Source of the DNA: Acidobacteriota bacterium
GTDB lineage: Bacteria; Acidobacteriota; Holophagae; Holophagales; Holophagaceae
Length of the DNA stretch: 64,000 nucleotides
Assembly: GCA_016195985.1 (NCBI GenBank)
Contig: JACPYP010000015.1
Span: 1 to 64,000 of the forward strand
Direction of reading: 5' to 3'
Part shown: positions 32,608-41,077 of the stretch, one piece after another
Layout: each line of letters begins with the position of its first letter
Numbering within the stretch: the stretch's first letter is position 1
Made by a program: the position numbers and the translations under genes
Notes under the pieces: model-generated
The model's input: only the letters and a program-made list of their open reading frames with translations
Databases searched by the model: none
What the model was told of the DNA's origin: nothing

Positions 32608-33114
32608 ATGTCCTTCCCGGCCTCCTCGCACGCCAAATCCGTCGCCTCCTTGCGGAGCCTCGCAGCGGGCCTATGGCTGGCTGCGATCCTGGCCTGTTCA
32701 GGCAACTCGGGGTCCGCGCCAGCTCTCAGCCCGCCGCTGCCTCCTCCACCACCGGCGGCGGTGACCTTCTCCGCGGACATCCACCCCTCGCTGCTGCTTC
32801 CCTTCTGCGGGTCCGCCACCGCCGGATGCCACGGTCAAAGCCCGTTGCCGCAGGGCTTCGTCCGCTTCGATGTGAGCGACACGCGCAGCCTTCGGCAGTG
32901 CTACGACGAACTGAAAGCCTACCCCCTGAGCCTGCCGGGCTGGGAAGTGGTGAAACCGGGCGACGCCACGCACTCCCTCCTCTACGACAAGCTGGCCAGC
33001 GGCCTGGAGAACCGCCAGCCGGTCACGGGCCATCCCATGCCGCCGAACGCCCAGCTGGATCCCAAATTCGCCACCCTTGTCCGCGCCTGGATCGACCAGG
33101 GCGCCCCCTTTTAG
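32608..33114 (+). CDS. Cytochrome-like (PSCyt-type) lipoprotein
   Basis: A 168-residue protein. The start at 32608 is chosen because it opens a signal peptide with a lipobox (GLWLAAILAC, Cys about residue 30); the ribosome site is weak. A Pro-rich linker precedes a domain with LLLPFCGSATAGCHGQSPLP. Here Cys-x6-Cys-His stands where c-type haem proteins have CxxCH, followed by GFVRFD, GDATHSLLYDKL and HPMPP. This is the layout of the cytochrome-like domains found beside DUF1800/DUF1501 genes. The longer Cys spacing makes haem attachment doubtful. It is 10 bp upstream of the DUF1800 gene. Confidence 0.75.
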   Translation: MSFPASSHAKSVASLRSLAAGLWLAAILACSGNSGSAPALSPPLPPPPPAAVTFSADIHPSLLLPFCGSATAGCHGQSPLPQGFVRFDVSDTRSLRQCYDELKAYPLSLPGWEVVKPGDATHSLLYDKLASGLENRQPVTGHPMPPNAQLDPKFATLVRAWIDQGAPF

Positions 33115-33124
33115 CGAGGAAGCC

Positions 33125-34822
33125 ATGGCAGGACTATTCGATGCCGCCAAGAGCAGCTGGACCCAGGACGACGTGCTTCATTTCGCCCGGAGGGCCGGCT
33201 TCCATCTGAAACCCGAGGAGGCCCAGACCCTTGTCGCGGGCGGGCCCGCCGCCACGGTCGATGCATGGCTGGACGCCAGGGCCGATGAGGCAACCTTCAA
33301 GACCGCCCTGGATGCGAAAAGCGATGTCTACTTCGATTCTGGAGCCGACGGCAGCAACCAGGGGGCCCATGGTTTCACCCTGACCCCGCCGGGCTGGCTG
33401 AAGGAGGCGCAGGGCCACTTCTGCTTTTCCATGCAGTTCAATCCCAACCAAGCCAAGGAAAGGCTGGCGCTCTTCTGGCACCAGCTCCTGGCCACGGGCG
33501 CCACCAAGGTGGACAACGTCGCCCTGATGATCAACCAGATCCAGCTGTTCCGGGACAAGGGCCGGGGCCCTTTCCTGGATCTCCTGAAGGCCGTGAGCCA
33601 CGACCCGGCCATGCTGCGCTGGCTGGACGGCATCGCCAACAGCGTGGACGGGAGCGGGAAGGCGCCCAACGAAAACTACGCGCGGGAGGTCATGGAACTC
33701 TATTCCCTGGGGCCCTACAACGGCTACGGGGAGGAGGACATCAAGGCCTTCGCCCAGCTGTTCGCCGGATGGACCTTCTACGCCAGCGGGTCGGAACTGG
33801 TCCCTGATCCTGGGGCTCCCTACGTCGCCAACAACGGCCACCCCATCGTGGCCATGGGCCAAGCGAATCCCGCGGGGAGCCCCCTGTTGCTGGATGGGAG
33901 GGGAGACACCCTCGCGGCGGGCGCGAGGCTGCCCAACCGCCGGAATATCCCATCGGGCACCACCGTGAGCCTGCTCGGGGCCACCGCGCCGGTGATGGGA
34001 ACCGATTACGGAGAGGACGCCCTGAACCTCATCACCACCAACCGGGCCAATGAATGCGCCCAGTTCCTGGCCCGAAGGATCCTCCGGCACTTCCTGGCGC
34101 CCGAGGCCGATCTCAGCACGCAGGTGTTCAACGATTTCGTGACCACGCTCAAAGGCGAGAGCTTCCACATCGGGAATGTGCTGAAGAAGCTCTTCAAGAG
34201 CGAGACCTTCTACCAGCCCGCCTACCGGTTCGCCCTGGCCGAAGGTCCGGTGGCCTGGCTGATCCGCCAGGCCCGGGCCCTTTGCCCCAATCTGGCTCAG
34301 GCCCTGGCGAAGCCGCTCACGGGCACCACCGTGCCGAGCTTCCCCATGTATGCCGGGGGCAATTCCAACACCATCGAAAAAATCGTGTGGTATCTCGAGT
34401 ATGCGGGCCAGAAGCTGCTGGATCCCAAGGGCCCCAACGGCTGGGGCGAGCACCTGGCCTGGATCAACAGCAACACGGCTCGCTACCGCAGCAGGTTGGC
34501 CGCGGCCCTGGCCTACGGCCCCAGCGACTGGACCTTGGATGGCCGCAACCACGCCAACCTGACTGATGTGGGCTTCTTCCCCACGGATCCGCTCCAGTGG
34601 TTCCCGGCCAACCCCACGGGCCCCATCGACGTATGGAACCGCCTGGTGGAGCTGATCCAGCCCGCCCCCATTCCTCCGGCGCTGCGGGATCAGACGCTCA
34701 CGGGGACCAGTGGCCTTTGGGGCCCAGGCAACGCCTTCTCGGGATGGAACGCCACGGATCAAAAAAAGGCGCGGGACCTGGCCTTCCTCCTGCTGTCCAC
34801 CCCCTACGCCCAGGTTCACTAG
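33125..34822 (+). CDS. DUF1800 family protein
   Basis: A 565-residue protein; ATG 33125 after GAGGAAG. Conserved DUF1800 blocks are HFARRAGFHLKPEEAQTL near the N-terminus, RLALFWHQLLATG, NENYAREVMELYSLG (usual form NENFARELLELFTLG), IKAFAQLFAGWTF, and LARRILRHFLAPE in the centre. DUF1800 proteins are widespread partners of DUF1501 proteins; their biochemical role is not established. No clear signal peptide is present, although its partner has a Tat signal, so the pair might be exported together by hitch-hiking. It is followed after 9 bp by the DUF1501 gene. Confidence 0.92.
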   Translation: MAGLFDAAKSSWTQDDVLHFARRAGFHLKPEEAQTLVAGGPAATVDAWLDARADEATFKTALDAKSDVYFDSGADGSNQGAHGFTLTPPGWLKEAQGHFCFSMQFNPNQAKERLALFWHQLLATGATKVDNVALMINQIQLFRDKGRGPFLDLLKAVSHDPAMLRWLDGIANSVDGSGKAPNENYAREVMELYSLGPYNGYGEEDIKAFAQLFAGWTFYASGSELVPDPGAPYVANNGHPIVAMGQANPAGSPLLLDGRGDTLAAGARLPNRRNIPSGTTVSLLGATAPVMGTDYGEDALNLITTNRANECAQFLARRILRHFLAPEADLSTQVFNDFVTTLKGESFHIGNVLKKLFKSETFYQPAYRFALAEGPVAWLIRQARALCPNLAQALAKPLTGTTVPSFPMYAGGNSNTIEKIVWYLEYAGQKLLDPKGPNGWGEHLAWINSNTARYRSRLAAALAYGPSDWTLDGRNHANLTDVGFFPTDPLQWFPANPTGPIDVWNRLVELIQPAPIPPALRDQTLTGTSGLWGPGNAFSGWNATDQKKARDLAFLLLSTPYAQVH

Positions 34823-34831
34823 GAGTCTGCC

Positions 34832-37036
34832 ATGACCACTCGGCGCACCTTCATCCAAGTGATGGCCTCCGGTGCCACGGCCGCCCTGGGCCTTGGCTGC
34901 AGCGGCGGCGGATCCGGAAGCAAGGATTCGGGCGGTGGCACGCCCGGCGGCGACCCCCGTCTCGATTCCCTCTCGCCGGGGCACGGCAAGGCCGGGGACA
35001 GCCTCACGCTGAACGGCCAGAACCTCGCCGCCACCAGCCAGGTGTTCTTCGGCACCACCAGCACCGCCCCCACGGCCGTCACGGCCGCGACCCTGGCGGT
35101 GACGGTGCCCGCAGGACTCGCCCCCGGAGCGGTGTCCGTCACGGCCCGGGTGGGATCCGCCACCACCAATGCCCTGACGTTCACGGTGGACGGGGTCGGC
35201 AATGGTCCCCACTTGACTGACGCCGCCCCCGCCCACGCGCTGCCCGGAACCACCATCCAGCTCAACGGCCAAAACCTGGCCGCGGTGGTGGAGGTGCGCT
35301 TCGGCACCACCACGGCGGTTCCCCAGGGCTTGACGGCCACCTCCCTGAACGTGGTGGTGCCCTCCCTCGCGGTGGGCCCCGTGCAGATCGTGGCCCACAG
35401 CGCGGCCGGGGACAGCAACGCGCTGCCCTTCTCCGTGGATGGCATCGCCCCGGTGCCCCAGCTCACCAGCGTGGCCCCGGCCAGCGCCGCCGCGGGCGCT
35501 TCCGTCCAGCTCACGGGCCTGAACCTGGCGGCGGTGGATGCGGTCAAATTCGGAACCGTGTCCGCGGTCCCGCAAAGCGCCACGGCCACCACCCTGAACG
35601 TGGTGGTGCCCGCGGGCCTGGCCCTGGGGGCCACCTCCATCGTGGCCCACAGTTCCGGCGGCGACAGCAACGCCCTGGCCTTCACGGTTCTGGAGGGCAC
35701 CCGGCCCGTGGTGGCCGATCCGATCCTCGTCCACATCTACCTGAACGGCGGCAACGACCTCCTGGACACGCTGCCCCCCCTGGACACGGCCGAAGCAGCC
35801 GCCTACCTCAAGGCCCGCCCCAAGATGCACATCGACGCGGCGGATACCTTCGACACGGGCAAGGGCTTCGGCATCAGCAACCGCTTCCTCTACGCCAAGA
35901 AATGGTGGCAGGACGGGCGGCTGGCCCTGATGCCGGGCATCGGCGTGGACCACCCGAACTACAGCCACTTCGTCAGCCACGATGTGTGGAATTGGTCGAC
36001 GGCCTCCACCCCGGACAACACCGGCTGGCTGGGCCGATGGGCCGATACCGCCTTCGGCAACAGCGACACCATGCGGGCCCTCTGCATCGACAGCTCGCTG
36101 CCGGGACTGGCCCAGGGAAAGGATCGCCAGTTCGTGGCCATCAGCAGCATCGACGGCTTCCGCTGGCCCTCCATGCTCGCCCCCTGGGAATGGAATAACA
36201 GCAAGGATTTCGGCGTGGCCACCTGGTCCAACGAAGACCGGCTGCGAACCTTGTACGAACCCTTCCTCGCCGCCGCCAAAACCGAGACCAACGCGGCGGT
36301 AAAGGGGGTTGGCGGCGGTTACAACCTGTTCTACACGGCACAGGGGGAATTCAACCAGCGCATGGCAGCCTTCCTGGTTTCCAACCGCACGATCCAGGAC
36401 TTCGAGAAAGTGCTTTACCCGGGCGATACGGGCTATGCCTTGGATCCGGCCCTTCCCCTTCCGTCCGGCGCGTCCGGCCGGATCACCGCCAAGTTCGGTT
36501 CGGAGTACAGCCATGTCTACCTGGCCGCCGAGCTCAAATTCATCGCCAAGATGATCGCCGCGGACATGCCCACCCAGGTCTACACCGCCGAGCTCGCCGG
36601 CTTTGACACCCACGCGGACCACCAGGCCACCCACGAGTACCTCATCGCCGCGCTGGGGGCCTGCATCGAATCCTTCTTCGATCAGTTGAAGCTGATCAGC
36701 ACGGCCAAGGGGGCGGCCGAGGACCGGGTGATCGTGGTGGTGTGGAGCGAATTCGGACGCCGCATCGCGGAAAGCGACAGCGGCACCGATCATGGCGCCG
36801 GCGGACTGGCCTTCGCGGTGGGCAAGCCCGTGAAGGGCGGAGTCCACAGCGCCTATCCCAGTCTCGTGGCCAGCCTTGCGGACAGGGCGCTGGAAGGGAA
36901 CCTGGAAACCACCGTCAACTACCTGCGCCTACAGGCCACCCTGCTGGAGAAGTGGCTGCCGGGCGGGGCCGGAAAAACCGCCGCCATCCTGGGCTCCAGC
37001 GATCCGAAGTACATTCAGCCCATCCCCTTCCTCTAA
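34832..37036 (+). CDS. Tat-exported DUF1501 protein with three IPT/TIG repeats
   Basis: A 734-residue protein. It begins with a twin-arginine signal (TTRRTFIQVMASGATA), and LGLGC suggests a lipobox. Three IPT/TIG (Ig-like) repeats of ~85 residues follow (starts near 43, 128 and 210). Each has LxxxxPxxxxxGxxxxLxGxNLAA, VxFGT, and a closing SNALxFxV strand. The DUF1501 domain spans ~290-734: VHIYLNGGNDLLDTLPP, GIGVDHPNYSHF, YTAELAGFDTHADHQATHEY and VVVWSEFGRRIAES, resembling the alkaline phosphatase/sulphatase metal fold. Substrates of the family are unknown. tatA follows within 40 bp, consistent with dependence on Tat export. Confidence 0.92.
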   Translation: MTTRRTFIQVMASGATAALGLGCSGGGSGSKDSGGGTPGGDPRLDSLSPGHGKAGDSLTLNGQNLAATSQVFFGTTSTAPTAVTAATLAVTVPAGLAPGAVSVTARVGSATTNALTFTVDGVGNGPHLTDAAPAHALPGTTIQLNGQNLAAVVEVRFGTTTAVPQGLTATSLNVVVPSLAVGPVQIVAHSAAGDSNALPFSVDGIAPVPQLTSVAPASAAAGASVQLTGLNLAAVDAVKFGTVSAVPQSATATTLNVVVPAGLALGATSIVAHSSGGDSNALAFTVLEGTRPVVADPILVHIYLNGGNDLLDTLPPLDTAEAAAYLKARPKMHIDAADTFDTGKGFGISNRFLYAKKWWQDGRLALMPGIGVDHPNYSHFVSHDVWNWSTASTPDNTGWLGRWADTAFGNSDTMRALCIDSSLPGLAQGKDRQFVAISSIDGFRWPSMLAPWEWNNSKDFGVATWSNEDRLRTLYEPFLAAAKTETNAAVKGVGGGYNLFYTAQGEFNQRMAAFLVSNRTIQDFEKVLYPGDTGYALDPALPLPSGASGRITAKFGSEYSHVYLAAELKFIAKMIAADMPTQVYTAELAGFDTHADHQATHEYLIAALGACIESFFDQLKLISTAKGAAEDRVIVVVWSEFGRRIAESDSGTDHGAGGLAFAVGKPVKGGVHSAYPSLVASLADRALEGNLETTVNYLRLQATLLEKWLPGGAGKTAAILGSSDPKYIQPIPFL

Positions 37037-37074
37037 CGCGGCGCACCCTGTCCGCCCCTGATCCGGAGCCTGCC

Positions 37075-37254
37075 ATGGGCAACCTGGGCATCACCGAAAT
37101 CCTGCTGATCGGTCTCGCGCTGCTGCTGTTCTTCGGTCCCTCCCGCCTGCCTGAACTGGGCAAGAGCCTGGGCAAGGGCATTCAGGAATTCAAGAAGGCG
37201 GGGAAGGAGCTGACCGAAGCCGTGAGCGAGGAGGTCGGTGCCGAACGGAAGTAG
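37075..37254 (+). CDS. tatA: Twin-arginine translocase subunit TatA/E
   Basis: A 59-residue protein; ATG 37075 after CCGGAG. A short membrane helix (ITEILLIGLALLLFF) is followed by the FGP hinge and amphipathic helix FFGPSRLPELGKSLGKGIQE and a charged tail, the complete TatA plan. It would form the pore for Tat substrates; two in this window (the DUF1501 protein and the amidase at 12712) have Tat signals. No tatB or tatC is adjacent. Confidence 0.94.
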   Translation: MGNLGITEILLIGLALLLFFGPSRLPELGKSLGKGIQEFKKAGKELTEAVSEEVGAERK

Positions 37255-37281
37255 CCGGGAAGACCCCACGGCCTTCCCGGC
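37254..37281. terminator. Probable terminator hairpin between convergent genes
   Basis: GCCGGGAAG (37254-37262) pairs with CTTCCCGGC (37273-37281), a 9-bp perfect stem with a 10-nt loop. No long T tract follows, so the call is moderate. It lies between tatA and the convergent secretin-domain gene. Confidence 0.45.
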
Positions 37282-37297
37282 CTGAGATTCGAGGGCC

Positions 37298-38152
37298 CTA
37301 TTTCAGGCGGCGGGCCGTGACCACTGTGATAAGGCCCTGGTCCCTGACGACCGAAGTGCCCACGACGACATGCTCGCCCTCTTTCAGGTTCACGCTGGTC
37401 TCGATCTTGGCCAGGCCGATGCCGCCCGCGCGGGTGCGCTCGTCCAGGGACAGTTGGAATTTGGGGATCTGCAGCGTGGAGGCGGCGTCCAGCTTGGGTT
37501 CGAAACCCCGTGCTGGCGCGGCCTCCCAGTCGATCCGCAGCTGCGAGGGATCCTTGAGGGTGCCGAAGCCGAAGGGGGCTCCGTCGACCTGCCCCGTCCC
37601 CTGGATGGCCAGGCCGTGACTGAGGTCCCAGCGCTGGACGAAGGTGGCGGCCAGGGTGTAGCCGCGGTAGCTGAGGGCGCCCTTCAGGGACTTGACCACG
37701 GATTGGAGTTCCTCAGGGAGGCTGCCCTCAGGCGCCGGATGCCTGGAAGCGAAGAGCACCTGTACGTGCAGCTCCACCTCCTGGGCCGCGGCGACGGCCG
37801 GCGGGCCGTCCACCTGCTTGAGCGCTGCCTCGATCAGGGCGAGGTTCTCCGGAAAGTCGCGGACGCTGATGGTCCTGATGCCGTCGGAATCCTCGGGATC
37901 GATGCGCGAGCCCCGCACGCCGCTACAGAGGGCCCTCAGGCTGTTGACCAGCCGGTACGGACTCCGGTGGACCACTTCGAAGACCCGGCTCTTCATGGCC
38001 TTGAGCACGGCGGGATCAGGGTCCGGATCCTGGGCCGGCGCGGGCTGATGGCTCGTTTGGGGGGCCGCTTGGGGGGCTGGCCTGGTCTGGGCCTGGCCCG
38101 GGAGGCCCGAGACGAGGAGGGCGGCGAGGGCGAGGGAGGGAAGGGCGGTCAT
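37298..38152 (-). CDS. Secreted protein with a secretin-type short N-terminal domain
   Basis: A 284-residue protein; ATG 38152 overlaps the anti-sigma gene (ATGA). A signal peptide (LPSLALAALLVSGLPGQAQ) and a Pro/Gln linker precede a ~60-residue domain FEVVHRSPYRLVNSLRALCS ... RTISVRDFPENLALIEAALK. This is the N1/NolW-like (secretin, STN-like) fold. The C-terminal part has ELHVQVLFAS, a Gly-rich centre and GEHVVVGTSVVRDQGLITVV, resembling the start of secretin beta domains but far too short for a pore. As third gene of a sigma/anti-sigma operon it may be a periplasmic sensor or target. Confidence 0.75.
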   Translation of the reverse strand: MTALPSLALAALLVSGLPGQAQTRPAPQAAPQTSHQPAPAQDPDPDPAVLKAMKSRVFEVVHRSPYRLVNSLRALCSGVRGSRIDPEDSDGIRTISVRDFPENLALIEAALKQVDGPPAVAAAQEVELHVQVLFASRHPAPEGSLPEELQSVVKSLKGALSYRGYTLAATFVQRWDLSHGLAIQGTGQVDGAPFGFGTLKDPSQLRIDWEAAPARGFEPKLDAASTLQIPKFQLSLDERTRAGGIGLAKIETSVNLKEGEHVVVGTSVVRDQGLITVVTARRLK

Positions 38153-38745
38153 GGTGCCTCCAGTGGGGTTTGGATCGGTTCGGATGGCGGCTTGGCCTGG
38201 GCCAGCCAGATGATGCGGACGGCGGGATCGCTGGTCTGGAATTCGATGCGGGCGGGTTCGGCCAGGGGCGGTGACTCCGGGCTTCGGGCGCGGCTGGGCC
38301 TGGCCGCGGGGCGAGGCCGCGAAACCTGGGGAGTCGGCTCCGGGCGGGAGGGCGGCATCGCCGAGGACAGGGGAGCCGGAAGGCCAGGGTGGACCGGGCG
38401 GCTTGGCCTCGCGCGTTCCAGGTTCCAGATCAGGGAGGCCAGGAGAAGGGTGGCCGCGGAGGCCAGGAGCAGGCTCCGGCGGAGCGGCATCCGGGGTCCC
38501 GGTTTGGCGGTGGCGCCGGTGCAGATCTGTTCCATCACCCGGGCCCGAAGGCGCTGGCGGTCCGGGGCCTCGAAGGGTGGCTCCAGGGCCTCGCGCAGCC
38601 AGGCCTGGCTGTCCCGGAGGCGTTCCGCGGCCCGGCGGCATTCCGGGCACTGAGAGAGATGGGCCTCCAGGGCGGCGGTTTCCGGGGCGGCGAGGTCGCC
38701 CTCGATCCACAGGGGCAGCTGATCGAGGACATGCGGAGTCATCAT
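38149..38745 (-). CDS. Anti-sigma factor with zinc-finger (ZAS) domain
   Basis: A 198-residue protein. The N-terminal zinc-binding anti-sigma domain contains HLSQCPECRRAAE (H-x3-C-x2-C). A single transmembrane helix (SLLLASAATLLLASLIW, about residues 90-107) and a Pro/Arg-rich outer domain ending in EFQTSDPAVRIIWLAQA follow. It would hold the cognate ECF sigma factor at the membrane until an envelope signal arrives. It overlaps both neighbours by four bases. Confidence 0.9.
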   Translation of the reverse strand: MMTPHVLDQLPLWIEGDLAAPETAALEAHLSQCPECRRAAERLRDSQAWLREALEPPFEAPDRQRLRARVMEQICTGATAKPGPRMPLRRSLLLASAATLLLASLIWNLERARPSRPVHPGLPAPLSSAMPPSRPEPTPQVSRPRPAARPSRARSPESPPLAEPARIEFQTSDPAVRIIWLAQAKPPSEPIQTPLEAP

Positions 38746-39368
38746 GGGCGTCCTCCCTGGGGCGCGGCCATGAGGCGCGCGCAGAAGGCCTGGATCTTGG
38801 CCCGAGCCGAAGCCACTTGCGAACGGACAGTGACGGGGCGGATCCCCAACATCCGGGCGACCTCCTCGGTGGAAAAGCCTTCCAGATCCCGCAGCACCAG
38901 GGCGGCGCGCTCTCCCGGGGGAAGGCCCGCCAGCCCCTGGCGCACCAGAGTCCGGCGCTGCTGCAGCAGGAAGCTCTCCTCGGCGGAGGAGGCAGCCTCT
39001 CCCGGAAGCTCAAGGAATTCGATCGGAACGGCCCGGGGCCCCCGCTTCCGGCCCAGGTCGTAGCAGACGTTCACGGCGATGCGCACCAGCCAGGGTTCGA
39101 AGGGTTCGCCCAGGCGGAAGCCGGGCAGGGAGCGGAACACCCGGAGGTAGGTCTCCTGGGCCGCATCCTCGGCCAGGTGGCGATCACCCAGGATCCGCCA
39201 GGCCACGGAAAGCACGCGCTTTTCCGTTTGGAGCATCAGCCCCTCGAAGGCTTCCGTCTCGCCGCCCTGGACGCGCCGGACCAGCTGCTCCAGCGGATCC
39301 GCCACCGGGATTTCCAGAAGCGGAGAGAGCCCCTCCTCCATCAGCACGGCTTCGGTTGCCTGGAGCAC
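38742..39368 (-). CDS. ECF-type RNA polymerase sigma factor
   Basis: A 208-residue sigma-70 family protein from GTG 39368 (GGAGG upstream); ATG 39341 is an alternative. Region 2 (GETEAFEGLMLQTEKRVLSV, then EDAAQETYLRVFRSLPGF and EPWLVRIAVNVCYD) binds core and the -10 element. Region 4 (LPPGERAALVLRDLEGFSTE, VARMLGIRPVTVRSQVASAR) binds -35. A proline-rich or conserved-domain extension is absent. It heads a three-gene operon with its anti-sigma factor and a secretin-domain protein. ECF operons are commonly autoregulated; a candidate promoter lies in the AT-richer 39369-39440. Confidence 0.93.
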   Translation of the reverse strand: MLQATEAVLMEEGLSPLLEIPVADPLEQLVRRVQGGETEAFEGLMLQTEKRVLSVAWRILGDRHLAEDAAQETYLRVFRSLPGFRLGEPFEPWLVRIAVNVCYDLGRKRGPRAVPIEFLELPGEAASSAEESFLLQQRRTLVRQGLAGLPPGERAALVLRDLEGFSTEEVARMLGIRPVTVRSQVASARAKIQAFCARLMAAPQGGRP

Positions 39369-39458
39369 GCCACGATTCCTCCCTCACCCATGCATACCGG
39401 GAGCTTGGATCAATCGTTGACTCGAAAAACCGGATTTGGCGAAAAAAACCGTCCAATC

Positions 39459-40949
39459 TCAGCCGCAGTGCAGGTGGCGGTTCACCAGATCCTTCAGGGA
39501 ATCGGCGTTGCCGAACATCTTCTCGCTCATGTTGAGGTCGTTGAAGGCCTGGAGGTTCTTGATGAGGGAGTCGATGAGGCCCGGCGGGAAAACGCCGCCG
39601 TCTTCGTAGCGGGCCCGCTCGCGGCGCAGGCACTCGGCGGATTCGAAACAGGAGGCGGGCAGCTGTTTCAGGGAGGCCACCTTGGAGGCGTCGGCCTTCA
39701 CGTAGAGCTGCTCGGCCACTTTCAGGGCCTCGGGATGCTCAAGGCCGTAACGGGCGGCCACCGCCATGCCGGCCAGCAGCAGGTGGACATTGGCACTTCC
39801 GTCGGGGCTGCGCAATTCCACCGTCTGGTTGTTCTCGATGGGGCTCATGGTGTCGGCGGGTTCCTGGGGGTTGGCGTGGCGCAGCATCTTGTCGCCGACG
39901 CCCAGCCAGCCCAGGGGCACGCGGACCAGCACCGAGCGGTTGCGGTCGCCCCAGCAGATGCTGGTGGGAGCCTCCTGGTGGGGCACCAGCCGCAGGAAGG
40001 AGGTGGGCACGGTGTTGCCGAAGGCCGTCAGGGATTCGGAGCTCATGAGGTAGCCCGCAATGACCTTTTTCGCGGTGTCTGTCAGGCCCCGGTCATCGGC
40101 CATGGCGTTCACGCCGTCCTTCATGAACCGCGTGTGGACGTGGAGCCCGCTGCCGGCCTGGCCCACGATGATCTTGGGGGCGAAGCTCACTTCCAGATCG
40201 TGCTTGTAGGCCACTTCGCGGATGGCCCACTTGGCCATCACCAGCTGATCGGCAGCCTCTTCGATGGGCGTGGGCAGGAACTCGATCTCGTGCTGCACCA
40301 TCTCCAGGTCGCCGTGGATGATGTTGCCCACCTCGGCGTGGCCGTATTTGATGTTGCCGCCCATCTCGCTGATGACCTGCATGGCCTCCCGCCGCACCAG
40401 GCCCCACTTCGAGAAGGGATGGGATTCGTGGTAGCCCTTCTGCTCGGTGATGGGGTAGATGCGGTCGATCTCTGAGAAGAGGTAGTACTCCAGCTCCCCG
40501 AGGGCCTCCATCACCAGTCCCGTGCGCGCCTTCAGCTCCCGCTGGGCCTTGCGGAGGATGTATTCCGGGGCGCTCTCCAGGGGATCACCCTGGTTGTTGA
40601 AGAAGGAGCAGATGACATCGATGGTGGGCACCTCCGTGAAGGGATTCACGAAGGCGGTGCGGTAGCGCGGCACCACGTAAAGGTCGCTGGATTCGGCTTG
40701 GACGAAGGGGAAGAGGCTGGAGCCGTCCACCCGCTCGCCCATGGACAGCACCCGGTCCAGGTGAGCCTTGCTGTTGATGACGAAGTTCAGCTTCTTGAGG
40801 CGCCCGTCCCCGGCCACGTAGCGGAAGTTGAGCATGCGGATGCCGTTCTGCTCGATGTAGCGGATGAGGTCCTGCTTGGTGAACTCCGCGGCGGGTTTCC
40901 CGAGGACCTTGACGATCTTGTTGGGATTGAGGGCGATGCTGTCGTTCAT
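39459..40949 (-). CDS. Glutamine synthetase family protein (type I fold)
   Basis: A 496-residue protein; ATG 40949 after GGAG. It converts glutamate and ammonia to glutamine with ATP if canonical. Motifs: the beta-grasp domain IRMLNFRYVAGDGRLKKLNF; metal ligands in MEALGELEYYLFSE and GNIIHGDLEMVQHEIEFLP; the ATP/glutamate region GSGLHVHTRFMKDG; NRSVLVRVPLG and QTVELRSPDGSANVHLLLAG. The adenylylation Tyr region of GSI-beta is not obvious. Several substitutions from classical GlnA leave room for a gamma-glutamyl-amine or other GS-like ligase. It is transcribed after the OPT transporter with a 128-bp gap. Confidence 0.88.
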   Translation of the reverse strand: MNDSIALNPNKIVKVLGKPAAEFTKQDLIRYIEQNGIRMLNFRYVAGDGRLKKLNFVINSKAHLDRVLSMGERVDGSSLFPFVQAESSDLYVVPRYRTAFVNPFTEVPTIDVICSFFNNQGDPLESAPEYILRKAQRELKARTGLVMEALGELEYYLFSEIDRIYPITEQKGYHESHPFSKWGLVRREAMQVISEMGGNIKYGHAEVGNIIHGDLEMVQHEIEFLPTPIEEAADQLVMAKWAIREVAYKHDLEVSFAPKIIVGQAGSGLHVHTRFMKDGVNAMADDRGLTDTAKKVIAGYLMSSESLTAFGNTVPTSFLRLVPHQEAPTSICWGDRNRSVLVRVPLGWLGVGDKMLRHANPQEPADTMSPIENNQTVELRSPDGSANVHLLLAGMAVAARYGLEHPEALKVAEQLYVKADASKVASLKQLPASCFESAECLRRERARYEDGGVFPPGLIDSLIKNLQAFNDLNMSEKMFGNADSLKDLVNRHLHCG

Positions 40950-41077
40950 CTGGAGACTCCATGCAACGGCGCGAGTCAGTGTGACAGTGGGCCAGGGCCC
41001 CCCGCGGCGATCTGTGCCTTCGATCAAAAGGGGACGCGGTCGCCCCGCGCGGCCACGCCTCTCTTTGAAAACAGGCC

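Noticed and set aside
33134-36847. A 1237-codon open frame on the minus strand
   Set aside because: It is antisense to the DUF1800 and DUF1501 genes, whose families are recognisable. Long antisense frames are expected in GC-rich DNA, and its translation is His/Gly/Val-rich low-quality sequence.
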